From assembly GCA_021295965.1 (NCBI GenBank), contig JAGWBI010000026.1:1-44918 (forward strand): DNA of 44,918 nucleotides. The letters are read 5' to 3'. The translations under genes were made by a program, and so were the position numbers. The stretch comes from Dehalococcoidia bacterium (GTDB lineage Bacteria > Chloroflexota > Dehalococcoidia > Lucifugimonadales > UBA3495). The stretch's first letter is position 1, and every line of letters begins with the position of its first letter. The notes under the pieces were generated by a model. That model saw only the letters and a list, made by a program, of their open reading frames with translations, was not told the origin of the DNA and searched no databases. Positions 6,610-15,980 of the stretch are shown here, one piece after another.

Positions 6610-6980
6610 TCGTCGTCCTGGCAGCACTCGTTGACGTATGCCGGCGGATGAAGGGTTTGCTCCGCCACCCATTCCACCGTTTTAGCCAGCCATTCTTCGA
6701 GAGTTTTGCCCTCCGACTTGGCCGCGGCGTCGGCCGCCCGATGCACTTTGGAAGGGACCTTGAAGGAAATCTCGCCGGAATACGGCTTGTCGGGATCACG
6801 TCCCCATTCCCGGCACGCACTTAAATAGTCGTCCACGGAGAACTTGAACTCACGTCGCAACTGTTCGACAGAATCACCTTCGAACGTGATTACGTCGCGC
6901 GTATCAACCACCGTGCCAAAAAAAACTCCGACGCCGTCGTCGAAAGTTACCGCTGCTCGATAGCCTTTGTACTCCATCAT
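6597..6980 (-). CDS. hicB: HicB-type antitoxin
   Basis: A 127-residue antitoxin of the HicAB type II system. The N-terminal half matches the degraded RNase H-like HicB fold: MEYKGYRAAVTFDDGVGVFFG, the VITFEGDSVEQLRREF helix and the YLSACREWG turn. The C-terminal part (EISFKVPSKVHRAADAAAKS ... EEWL) is a ribbon-helix-helix DNA-binding segment, so the protein probably represses its own operon as well as blocking HicA. Its ATG at 6980 overlaps the hicA stop as ATGA. The order toxin then antitoxin is normal for hicAB. Confidence 0.88.
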   Translation of the reverse strand: MMEYKGYRAAVTFDDGVGVFFGTVVDTRDVITFEGDSVEQLRREFKFSVDDYLSACREWGRDPDKPYSGEISFKVPSKVHRAADAAAKSEGKTLEEWLAKTVEWVAEQTLHPPAYVNECCQDDDQLK

Positions 6981-7231
6981 GGTTCTATACCCGCTTCAAT
7001 CAAAAACGCGCGTACTTGTTCTACGAGACCTTTCCCGGCCACCCGCTGGGGATGCGGACGATGAAAGTGAGAACCCACGCTGTTCAGTACCACGAATATG
7101 CGTGAACCGGCCCGCTCTTGGATGACGGCTCCACAAGCCAACAGCAATGACTCGATGCTGGCCCAGTGGATATTCGCCCGAGTAGGTTGATCGAAAATCG
7201 CTACTAGGGTGTTACGGTGCCTGCGTCTCAA
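6977..7231 (-). CDS. hicA: HicA-type mRNA interferase toxin
   Basis: An 84-residue toxin with a double-stranded-RNA-binding-like fold, expected to cut mRNA. Homology runs from RRRHRNTLVAIF through IHWASIESLLLACGA to HFHRPHP and the C-terminal RAFLIEAGI helix, typical of the longer HicA subgroup. No ATG exists at the right place. TTG at 7231 fits the family start, with GTG at 7240 as the alternative, so expression may be low. The usual GSH catalytic motif reads GSR, while the HRPHP histidines are present. Gene order and the four-base overlap with hicB support the call. Confidence 0.78.
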   Translation of the reverse strand: MRRRHRNTLVAIFDQPTRANIHWASIESLLLACGAVIQERAGSRIFVVLNSVGSHFHRPHPQRVAGKGLVEQVRAFLIEAGIEP

Positions 7232-7257
7232 TGATACCACGACGCCAGAAACGGAAA

Positions 7258-7289
7258 CCCGCCCCCTGCATCTGTCGCTAGGGGGCGGG
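7258..7289 (-). terminator. Intrinsic terminator after the Rid gene
   Basis: The arms cccgccccct and agggggcggg form a perfect 10-bp stem with a 12-nt loop. On the minus strand it is followed by TTT and on the plus strand by CTTTT. It lies 9 bp past the Rid-family stop and just before the hicA start, insulating hicAB from the upstream genes. Confidence 0.7.
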
Positions 7290-7298
7290 CTTTTGCGG

Positions 7299-7691
7299 CT
7301 AACCCACAACCGCGATGGACTCGATCTCCACTACATAAGCGGGGTTAGCCAGTTCGCTCACCACCAGCAGCGTGCTGGTGGGCGGGTTGATTTGGAACAG
7401 TTCGTTTCGGACGGCCCGCACGGCGCCGGCGTGTTCAATCCCGGTCACGTAGGTCGTGGTCTTCACGATGTCGGCCAGGCTGCCGCCGGCAGCGCTGACA
7501 GCCACCTCAATGTTGCGCCAAATCTGCCGGGTCTGCGCCTCCGCGTCGCCTGCCCCGATAACGTTGCCGTTCTCGTCCTGTGCCACCATGCCGGCGATGT
7601 ACACGGTGTTGCCCGCCTTCACCACGGCGGTGAAGCCCGAGGCCGACGGGTCGGCGATGCCGCTGGGGTTCATGTAGGTGCTGTTGGCCAT
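7299..7691 (-). CDS. RidA/YjgF-family protein
   Basis: A 130-residue Rid-family trimer-forming protein. The fold is clear from VYIAGMVAQDENGNVIG, QIWRNIEVAVSAAGGSLADIVKTTTYV and the C-terminal VVEIESIAVV. Canonical RidA deaminates reactive enamines/imines using an arginine in a P-x-R-S motif. Here the segment reads NPPTSTLLVV, with serine at that place. This suggests one of the Rid subgroups without classical imine-deaminase activity. ATG at 7691 has ATGGAGGC upstream. It is 31 bp downstream of the MFS gene on the same strand, so the two are likely cotranscribed, ending at the terminator at 7258-7289. Confidence 0.88.
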   Translation of the reverse strand: MANSTYMNPSGIADPSASGFTAVVKAGNTVYIAGMVAQDENGNVIGAGDAEAQTRQIWRNIEVAVSAAGGSLADIVKTTTYVTGIEHAGAVRAVRNELFQINPPTSTLLVVSELANPAYVVEIESIAVVG

Positions 7692-7722
7692 TTCGTTGCC
7701 TCCATTGTTTGGTTCGGGTGGA

Positions 7723-9021
7723 TTATACTGCGGCCGCGCTTTCAGCGACGTCGGGTTGCGTTGCGGTGGCCCGGGGCGGCAGGCGGGGCGCTTTTGCCAG
7801 GAAAATCAGCATCCCCGCGCCGGCGTACATCGCCATCAACACCATGAAGACCACCGCGTAACTGTGCGTGAAAGTGAGCAGGTAACTCCCGAACAGCGGC
7901 CCAATCCCCAGGGCCGTGGTCTGCAGCGGCCCCAGTGACCCCATGATTGCCCCGAAGGAACCCCGTCCAAAGTATTGGGCCAGCAGCATATGCTCCAGCG
8001 TGCCGACCGTGTTGGAGAAGAACCCCCACAGGATGGCGAACAGATAGGCCGTCAGCACCGAGTTCACGCCGGTGATCAGGAAAATTCCCGACGCCACGGC
8101 CCCGGTTATGGTCATCACCATGCAGTATCGGGGTCCCAGTTTGTCGGCCATATATCCCCAGATTAGGGTCGTCATCGCCAGCACTGCGCCGAGACTGCCC
8201 ACCCCAACTGCCTGTGGATTGGACAGGCCGGGGCCGGGCTGGCTCACCAGGTACGGCACCAGGATATATCCCGACCCTGCTGACGCGATGATCGCAAGGA
8301 CGGCGGTTCCGGCGATGCACCAGTAAGCCCGGGTCCGCATGGCTTCCCGGGCGGTCCAGCTGAACTCGGGTTCCAACCCCGGGGCATTCCTGCCCCGGCC
8401 GGCGCCGGCCCGTGCCGTATTTGCCGCCGCCCGCCCGGGAGCCGCGCCGTCGGGCAGCATTCCGATTTCCTCCGGAGTGCGGCGCATTGTCATGAACGCC
8501 GGCGCCGCCAGCAAAAGCAGGAACACCCCTACGTAGCCATATGCCGCCCGCCAACTCTGGCTCAGCGCGATCAGCGAAATTATCTGGATGTTGATGGCCC
8601 CGCCCACCGGCCGGGCCATCCCCGATATGGAAATGGTGATATTGCGCCGGCGGCGGAAGAAATTCACCGTGGCAACCCGTGGCACCACCCCTATCAAAAA
8701 AGGATTGCTGATGGACCGCGCGAGCACGTATGGGACGATGAACTGCCAGAGCGAATTGTTGCCGATGGAGGATATGACCAGCAGGCAGCACCCAACGATA
8801 ACCAGGCCCAGGGTGGTGAGCACCCGTGGGCCGTACCGGTCGGCTGCGTAACCCGCCAGAGGAGCGAACAGTCCCGAAATCCAGGTTCCCGCCGTCACCG
8901 CAATGGCGATTTGGTCAATGCTCCATCCAGTGTCTTCCGCAATGTAGACCTGGATGGTGCCCATAACTACCTGGGAGACGCTGGCGCCGCCCGCGCTGGA
9001 AAGGCAACCCATCGCCAGCAC
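7723..9021 (-). CDS. MFS transporter, oxalate/formate- or monocarboxylate-type
   Basis: A 12-helix major facilitator protein of about 432 residues. The loop after helix 2 reads GYAADRYGPRVL, a good form of the MFS G-x-x-x-D-R-x-G signature, repeated in weaker form after helix 8 (GYMADKLGPRYC). A hydrophilic loop near residues 195-225 separates the two halves. The start is uncertain: GTG at 9021 leaves helix 1 clipped, while the frame stays open upstream through FFYGWLV, which looks like genuine transporter sequence, with no ATG or GTG in frame. It lies upstream of the Rid gene in one transcript. Substrate unknown; a small organic acid is a guess from family resemblance. Confidence 0.85.
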   Translation of the reverse strand: MLAMGCLSSAGGASVSQVVMGTIQVYIAEDTGWSIDQIAIAVTAGTWISGLFAPLAGYAADRYGPRVLTTLGLVIVGCCLLVISSIGNNSLWQFIVPYVLARSISNPFLIGVVPRVATVNFFRRRRNITISISGMARPVGGAINIQIISLIALSQSWRAAYGYVGVFLLLLAAPAFMTMRRTPEEIGMLPDGAAPGRAAANTARAGAGRGRNAPGLEPEFSWTAREAMRTRAYWCIAGTAVLAIIASAGSGYILVPYLVSQPGPGLSNPQAVGVGSLGAVLAMTTLIWGYMADKLGPRYCMVMTITGAVASGIFLITGVNSVLTAYLFAILWGFFSNTVGTLEHMLLAQYFGRGSFGAIMGSLGPLQTTALGIGPLFGSYLLTFTHSYAVVFMVLMAMYAGAGMLIFLAKAPRLPPRATATQPDVAESAAAV

Positions 9022-9218
9022 CAGCCAACCGTAAAAAAACGGCGTGGGCGGATGCCAGTCCAGGAAGCGGCGTAGTAAAGAACGGTTCAGGAGCGGCCTC
9101 GAACTGGGTGCAACACCAGAGTTCAGGTATCACCGCACTATCACGGACACGAGCGGGGACAAGTCGGAGACAAATATACTCCCAATCGCCTATCAAATAA
9201 AGCCGCCCCTTTAACATC

Positions 9219-9250
9219 AAAAACCGGGGCGGTTACGCTAACCGCCCCGG
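9219..9250 (-). terminator. Strong intrinsic terminator of the groESL operon
   Basis: The arms ccggggcggtta and taaccgccccgg form a perfect 12-bp stem with a 3-nt loop. On the minus strand it is followed by five Ts. It lies 31 bp past the groEL stop. Confidence 0.85.
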
Positions 9251-9280
9251 CTGCTATCCCGTGGGATGTTTGCCCGAGAT

Positions 9281-10945
<1,665 letters not shown>

Positions 10946-11236
10946 TTAGCCGATCTTGGCGAGGACGTCGGACTCGCGCATGATCAGGTACTCTTCGTCG
11001 CCGTCCTCGTACTCGGTGCCGGCGTACTTGGAGTAGATGACCTTGTCGCCCACGGTGAGTTCCATGGGGATGCGGCTGCCGTCGTCAGCAGCGCGGCCCG
11101 GCCCTACGGCGACGACCTCGCCTTCCTGGGGCTTCTCTTTCGCCGTATCGGGCAGAAGGATGCCGCCCCTGGTCTGGACTTCCTGCTCCATGGGCTTGAT
11201 GACGATTCGCTCGCCTAGTGGTGTGAAAGTGGCCAC
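10946..11236 (-). CDS. groES: Co-chaperonin GroES
   Basis: A 96-residue GroES that caps the GroEL ring. It shows [16 protein letters not shown] at the start, the mobile loop [16 protein letters not shown], and [13 protein letters not shown] near the end. Translation starts at GTG (11236) with an excellent AGGAGG eight bases upstream. A CIRCE inverted repeat is not seen before the gene, so HrcA control through CIRCE is not supported here. It is 67 bp downstream of the fmdB-like gene on the same strand. Confidence 0.97.
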   Translation of the reverse strand: MATFTPLGERIVIKPMEQEVQTRGGILLPDTAKEKPQEGEVVAVGPGRAADDGSRIPMELTVGDKVIYSKYAGTEYEDGDEEYLIMRESDVLAKIG

Positions 11237-11303
11237 TGAATGCCTCCTTGCAATGTGGTGAAATATTTGGCCTGTTTAACGCAGTTCCCGACCGTTGCCG
11301 GGA

Positions 11304-11489
11304 CTACTTTTTGCGGGCGTAGTCCGTGGTGTAGAAACCCGACCCTTTGTAGATGACTGGCACGGCATAAAACACCCGACGGGCTACGCCGGAACATTCC
11401 GGGCATTCCCCTTCCGAGGATGCGCCGAAACTCTGTCGCTGGTCATACTCGTGGTCGCAGGCAGTACACCGATAAACGTACCTGGGCAT
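11304..11489 (-). CDS. FmdB-type zinc-ribbon protein
   Basis: A 61-residue FmdB-family regulator-like protein. It begins MPRYVYRCTACDHEYD and has a second knuckle CPEC, which together form a four-cysteine zinc ribbon (C-x2-C ... C-x2-C). The tail VIYKGSGFYTTDYARKK is typical of the family. The exact role is unknown; it is often taken as a regulatory or ribosome-associated zinc ribbon. AGGAGG lies at a good distance from the ATG. It heads the groESL transcript and is divergent from the kinase gene at 11633. Confidence 0.92.
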   Translation of the reverse strand: MPRYVYRCTACDHEYDQRQSFGASSEGECPECSGVARRVFYAVPVIYKGSGFYTTDYARKK

Positions 11490-11632
11490 TTCTACCTCCT
11501 AGCGTCGGTCAGCCGGCTGCTGGCCGTGTAGGTTGTAATCTATTTTCGTCGCACGGTAACCGTTTTCCAATGGCCTTAATGTTAAAATTGCGTTGAAAAT
11601 CCGCTGGCGCATTTCGGCTGGAGCGTTCAGGC

Positions 11633-13228
11633 ATGGTGAATCGCTATTCCATCGCAAGCCCATCGGGCCCGTTTGGCGATGATAACGTCGAGCTGCAACC
11701 CGAGTTGGAGAACATCCTGCGTAACGCGGTCCGCGCCCTGGGCGGCAGCGCGGCGGTGGTGGCAACCTGGGATGACGCCGTGCGCCGTTTCGTGGTCACC
11801 GGAGCCTACGGACTTGACGGCGGCCAGATCGCTCGCATCCGACCCCTGCTCAACGAGGCCATACCCGACCTGGCGCTGAGCCGCGAGCCGTTCACTCTGC
11901 TCTCCGCGTTGCTGACGCAGTCTGCGCTCCCCGTTTTGACCATCGGGGATATGCAGAATCCGGTGATGGCGGTACCGCTCCATACCGCCGACGAGAACGT
12001 GGGCCTGATTTTCGTACTGCGCTCCTCCGATGCCGCCAATTTCTCCCAGCTGGACCCGCCGGTGCTGGCCGCCTTCGCCGAGCAGGCCGCCATCGCCGTC
12101 CAATCAGCGCGGTTGACGCATCTCCTGAGCCAGGAAAAGCAGCGGGTTGAATCGATCCTGGAGGGCAGCGCCGACGGCATCTACACCGTGGACGCCGTGC
12201 GCCGCATCGTCAGCGTGAACCCGGCCATGGAGCGGCTGCTGGGCCGGCCCGGCGAGGAACTCTTGGGCCTGCCCTGCGCCGTGGCCCTGGACTGGCGGGA
12301 CCGGGATGGCCGACCCTTGTGCCCGGGCCGTTGCCCCATGTTGCATATGTCACCCTCCGGCGAGGGTGTAGTGGGCAGTGGCAACGTCACGGAACTGGCC
12401 GCCACGGTACGCTCGCGCACGGGACAGCGCACCGACGTGGCGCTAGTCTATTCGGTGGTGCGGTCGCCGGAACTGGCTCCCCTGAACGCCGTGGTCAACG
12501 TTCGGGACATGACGCGCGTGCGCGAAGTGGAGGAGATGCGCTCCACCTTCCTGTCCATGCTGGGCCACCAGCTGCAAACGCCGCTGGCCATCATCAAGGG
12601 CTACACCAACACCCTTTCCCGGCCCGACGCGGAATGGGACGCCGAGACCCTGCGCCGCAGTTTCGAGGCAATCGAGGAAGAAACCGACCACATGAGCCAG
12701 CTCATGAACCGCCTGCTCCTGGCTTCCCGTCTGGAGACCGGCGCCCTGCCCATCAATCGCGAGCAGGTGAACCTGGCGGCGGTGGCCCATAAGGTCGTGG
12801 GGCGTATGCTACTCACCTCCGGCAAGCATCAGTTCTCGGTTTCCTTCCCGGACGACTTCCCTCCGGTGCCCGGCGATCCGGCATTGCTGGAAGAGACCCT
12901 CGTAAACCTGGTGGATAACGCGGTGAAATATTCGCCCGGTGGCGGCCCGGTTACCGTATCCGGGTGTCAGCACGACGACGGCAGGGTAACAGTCACCGTA
13001 ACCGACGCCGGAGTGGGCGTGCCACGTTGGGAAACCCGTCGTATCTTCGAGCGATTCCACCGTTCCCAGGACCCGGTCATGACCCATTCCCGGGGCATGG
13101 GGCTGGGTCTCTACATCTGCGACGCGATAATGAAGGCCCACCACGGCGATATAACCGTCGCCAGCGCGCCGGGAGAAGGATCCGCCTTCACCCTGTCCTT
13201 CCCCAACGGCGTGGAGCTGCCGGAATGA
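11633..13228 (+). CDS. GAF-PAS sensor histidine kinase
   Basis: A 531-residue sensor kinase without membrane segments, so probably cytoplasmic. Domains in order: a GAF domain (about 20-165), a PAS domain (about 170-295) with a cysteine cluster CPGRCPM, HisKA with the phospho-acceptor His312 in LGHQLQTPLAIIKGYTN, and an HATPase domain with NLVDNAVKYS (N box), DAGVGVP (G1), IFERFHR and GMGLGLYIC (G2). The H box has Q where most have E (HELRTP). It overlaps the response-regulator gene by four bases (ATGA), so the pair is one unit. The signal is unknown; the GAF and Cys-containing PAS hint at a small-molecule or redox input. Confidence 0.94.
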   Translation: MVNRYSIASPSGPFGDDNVELQPELENILRNAVRALGGSAAVVATWDDAVRRFVVTGAYGLDGGQIARIRPLLNEAIPDLALSREPFTLLSALLTQSALPVLTIGDMQNPVMAVPLHTADENVGLIFVLRSSDAANFSQLDPPVLAAFAEQAAIAVQSARLTHLLSQEKQRVESILEGSADGIYTVDAVRRIVSVNPAMERLLGRPGEELLGLPCAVALDWRDRDGRPLCPGRCPMLHMSPSGEGVVGSGNVTELAATVRSRTGQRTDVALVYSVVRSPELAPLNAVVNVRDMTRVREVEEMRSTFLSMLGHQLQTPLAIIKGYTNTLSRPDAEWDAETLRRSFEAIEEETDHMSQLMNRLLLASRLETGALPINREQVNLAAVAHKVVGRMLLTSGKHQFSVSFPDDFPPVPGDPALLEETLVNLVDNAVKYSPGGGPVTVSGCQHDDGRVTVTVTDAGVGVPRWETRRIFERFHRSQDPVMTHSRGMGLGLYICDAIMKAHHGDITVASAPGEGSAFTLSFPNGVELPE

Positions 13229-13950
13229 CCCCCGCCGACCGCCGCACCATCCTGGTGGTGGACGACGAGCCGCACATCGTGCGGTTCACCGCCATGAACC
13301 TTGAGGTCGAGGGTTTCAACGTCGTCACCGCCGGCAACGGTATGGAGGCGTTGCAGGCGTTGGACGCCGGCGATGTCATCGACCTGGTGGTGCTGGACGT
13401 GATGATGCCGGAACTGGACGGCTTCGAGACGCTGCGCCGGATCCGAGCGGAGTCATCGGTGCCGGTGATTTTCGTTACCGTGCGCGGCGACGAGGCCGAC
13501 CGAGTTGCCGGGCTGGATCTGGGCGCCGATGACTACCTGACCAAGCCCTTCAGCCCCCGCGAACTGGTGTCACGCATCCGGGCGCTGTTCCGCCGCGCGG
13601 ATTTGTCAGTGATCGAAGCCACCGAACCGCCCCGCTTGCAGGAGGTGGTGGTGGATGACTGGCTGACCATCGACTTCGACCAGAGCCGCGTGGTGGCCGG
13701 CAGCAAGGAGATGCGGCTGCGCCCCACCGAATACCGGCTGCTGTACCAACTGGTCAGCAATCCCGGACAATTGCTCAGCCACGACACCCTGCTGGAACGG
13801 GTCTGGGGGCCCGAGTATCGCGGCGAGCACCAGTACGTGCGTACCTACGTCACCTATCTGAGGCAGAAGTTGGAACGGGATCCGCGCAACCCGGAGTACA
13901 TTCTCAGCGAGCGGGGCCTGGGCTATCGCTTCAAGGATTTGGAGAATTGA
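13225..13950 (+). CDS. OmpR/KdpE-type response regulator
   Basis: A 241-residue transcription regulator. The receiver domain (about 8-122) has acidic residues Asp13-Asp14, the phospho-acceptor Asp58 in VVLDVMMPE, the switch Thr in FVTVRG and the conserved lysine in YLTKPFSPREL. The C-terminal winged helix (about 140-240) shows LRPTEYRLLYQLVSNPGQLL, RTYVTYLRQKLE and SERGLGYRF, as in OmpR/PhoB/KdpE proteins. It is the cognate partner of the overlapping kinase. Its end overlaps the end of the convergent molybdopterin-domain gene by 20 bp, with no terminator visible between them. Confidence 0.95.
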   Translation: MTPADRRTILVVDDEPHIVRFTAMNLEVEGFNVVTAGNGMEALQALDAGDVIDLVVLDVMMPELDGFETLRRIRAESSVPVIFVTVRGDEADRVAGLDLGADDYLTKPFSPRELVSRIRALFRRADLSVIEATEPPRLQEVVVDDWLTIDFDQSRVVAGSKEMRLRPTEYRLLYQLVSNPGQLLSHDTLLERVWGPEYRGEHQYVRTYVTYLRQKLERDPRNPEYILSERGLGYRFKDLEN

Positions 13951-14461
13951 CCCCGGCGTTGCGCGCCATGGCGATGTCCCGTGCGGTTTCCACCGGCATC
14001 TGTTCGGTCAGGCGTATGGAATCCACCCACTTGACGCTGGCGTAGCAGGCCTGGCCGGCGCTGACCAGCCGGCAGGGGCCGCCGTGCGCCTCAGGCAATT
14101 CCGTTCCATTCAGGCGCGTGGCCAGCAGCACGGTTTCAGCGTCGTCCAGCGCAATGCTGACGGTGAAATCCGACGCGGACACGGCGGCGTAGCGGGCGTT
14201 GGGCAAACGCCCGGCGGCTTCCAGCAGCGCCGACAGGGGCACGCCTTCCCATTCCTGATCGGGGACGGACCACCCTTCAGTGCAGCGGAAATCATCAGTT
14301 AACGCTTGCCGCGTCAGTTCGGCCAACTGCTCCGCAGTGAAAACGATGGGACGCCGTACCAGCCCCTCCACTCGCAAGCCGGCCCAGGCCTCGGGGCGGC
14401 CGTGATGGTGGTCGAAGACCGGCAGGGTATCGTAGATCGGGCCAGAGTTACGGTCAGACAT
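13931..14461 (-). CDS. Small molybdopterin-domain oxidoreductase (sulfite-oxidase fold)
   Basis: A 176-residue protein corresponding to the Moco-binding domain of the sulfite oxidase/YedY (MsrP) group. The molybdenum-ligand cysteine is in DDFRCTEGWSVP, followed by WEGVPLSALLEAAG, and GGPCRLVSAGQACYASVKWVDSI near the end. It is shorter than typical MsrP and has no Tat signal or dimerisation domain, so it may work in the cytoplasm or be taken out by a partner. It lies 15 bp downstream of a four-helix membrane protein in the same transcript, which could be its electron partner or anchor. The substrate is unknown. Confidence 0.85.
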   Translation of the reverse strand: MSDRNSGPIYDTLPVFDHHHGRPEAWAGLRVEGLVRRPIVFTAEQLAELTRQALTDDFRCTEGWSVPDQEWEGVPLSALLEAAGRLPNARYAAVSASDFTVSIALDDAETVLLATRLNGTELPEAHGGPCRLVSAGQACYASVKWVDSIRLTEQMPVETARDIAMARNAGVNSPNP

Positions 14462-14476
14462 AATCTTCCTCCGGTT

Positions 14477-14998
14477 TCAGACGGGAGTGCCCCGGGTCAT
14501 GGTTACGGCCACGACGACAATCAGAATGGTGAGCAGCACGTTCACGCGGGCGATCCAGACGACGGCGCGACGCAAAGCAGACAGGTAACCCGGCGGCTCG
14601 GCGCCGGCCTGCATCGCTTCGATGAGCCGATTGGCGTGGGGGCCGATGATAAAGTCATGCATGGCGCTGAGCCAGATTACAACGACCACCAGGGCCACCT
14701 TCACCTGCAACACCGCGACGAAATGCCCGCCCAGGCTGAAAAATTCCGCGAACCCAATGCCGTACCGGGTGGGCAGGATATAAAGCCCGGTGGCCACCAG
14801 CAGCGCAATGCAGATCCACGAAATCACCCGAAACCGCCGCGCCATCATCCCCAGCATATCCGGCGGCAGCACGGGCGGCTGCCCCGGCGCGGGCGCAAAG
14901 CGCCGCATCACCGGTATCAGCACCAACGCCAGGAACAGGCTCCCGCCGATCCAAATGATGGCTGAGGCTAAGTGAATGAAAACCGCTGCCTGGTACAT
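14477..14998 (-). CDS. CopD-like four-helix membrane protein
   Basis: A 173-residue integral membrane protein with four predicted helices: about 5-32, 56-75, 85-112 and 145-168. The first helix has FIHLASAIIWIGGSLFLALV, as in the CopD/YedZ-like and DUF2269-like families, where the histidine can ligate haem. A second His-rich spot (MHDFIIGPHANR) follows helix 3. It precedes the molybdopterin-domain gene by 15 bp. A haem-carrying electron-transfer partner of that enzyme is an inference from gene order. Confidence 0.75.
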   Translation of the reverse strand: MYQAAVFIHLASAIIWIGGSLFLALVLIPVMRRFAPAPGQPPVLPPDMLGMMARRFRVISWICIALLVATGLYILPTRYGIGFAEFFSLGGHFVAVLQVKVALVVVVIWLSAMHDFIIGPHANRLIEAMQAGAEPPGYLSALRRAVVWIARVNVLLTILIVVVAVTMTRGTPV

Positions 14999-15224
14999 GA
15001 GCCCGTGCTATCCCTCGTCAAACCCGGGTGATTGCGTCAGCGCGCCAAATACCAGCATACACCCCATGCCGGTTCTGCCGGTTTTGGTAATTATCATGGT
15101 ACGCCTTCTGTCATAGTATTAGCGCACCTGGAATCGTCAACCGGTCATTCCCACGAACGCGGCACGGGCATGTCCCAGCCATAGCAATCGGGTCGAGAGA
15201 CGGCTTTGCCATCTCGGAGGCATA

Positions 15225-15896
15225 TTGAGCAACAGGATGAAAACCTTTCTGATCGTGGCTGCTGCCGTGGTCATCGTGGCCGGTCTTGGCATGGTTATCA
15301 AATGGGCTGGGATGGCCGGCCGCCACGGTGATTGGTTCGTTCACGTAGAGGCGGAATCGCTGGTGCGTTTTTCGGATCATATCGTCATTGCCCGGTACGT
15401 TGACGAAACGGTTTATGAGCTGCCTGACACATTGACCGCGGGCGAAACATCGTGGCCGTCATCCTTGGATGTGTACCGGAGGTTCGAGGTGGTCGAAACG
15501 CTCAAAGGCAGCTTTGGGCCGGGCGACGTCGCCTACGTGGCTTGGAACGTCCGGAATTACGATAAGCGGCAGGACAATGGAGATCCGGAATTCATACCCT
15601 GGGAAGAGCTCTCCCTTTCCCTTGGCGAAAACTATGTCCTGTTTTTGACTCCTCGCTACGCCCGGCGTCCACCAACCGTTGATGTCCGAATACGGGATTG
15701 GAGGACACCCAAGGGGCTGGAGGTGGCGCAGGCCGACTCCCAGGGCAGGCTCGCGTTCCAAACCACCCGTTTTTACCAGAATGCGCTGAAAGACATGGGG
15801 TTGAAGCCCATCGAGGGTACCGGCGGGGCGCCCTTTGCGATCACGGTGGCTGAAATCAGATCTCTGGTCGCATCCCAAGCCAGCGACCCGGGGTAG
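15225..15896 (+). CDS. Membrane-anchored protein of unknown function
   Basis: A 223-residue protein with one N-terminal hydrophobic helix (TFLIVAAAVVIVAGLGMVI), acting as a signal anchor with the rest outside. The outer domain holds DHIVIARYVDETVYELP, YRRFEVVETLKGSFGPGDVAYV and GENYVLFLTPRY. This pattern resembles small secreted beta-barrel proteins of Gram-positive-type bacteria that read LKG...GD and FL. TTG at 15225 follows GGAGG at four bases; ATG at 15237 is the alternative. There is nothing functional to recognise, and the gene stands alone. Confidence 0.65.
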   Translation: MSNRMKTFLIVAAAVVIVAGLGMVIKWAGMAGRHGDWFVHVEAESLVRFSDHIVIARYVDETVYELPDTLTAGETSWPSSLDVYRRFEVVETLKGSFGPGDVAYVAWNVRNYDKRQDNGDPEFIPWEELSLSLGENYVLFLTPRYARRPPTVDVRIRDWRTPKGLEVAQADSQGRLAFQTTRFYQNALKDMGLKPIEGTGGAPFAITVAEIRSLVASQASDPG

Positions 15897-15980
15897 CTGC
15901 TCTTTTCGGTAGAGCCTGGGTCACCGCCGCGGTAGTTTACCAACCCGTCAATGCCGCGAAAGCGGGAATCCAGCAACCTA

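Noticed and set aside
11237-11303. CIRCE operator before groES
   Set aside because: I looked for TTAGCACTC-N9-GAGTGCTAA and found neither half; only a weak tcccg/cggga hairpin is present.
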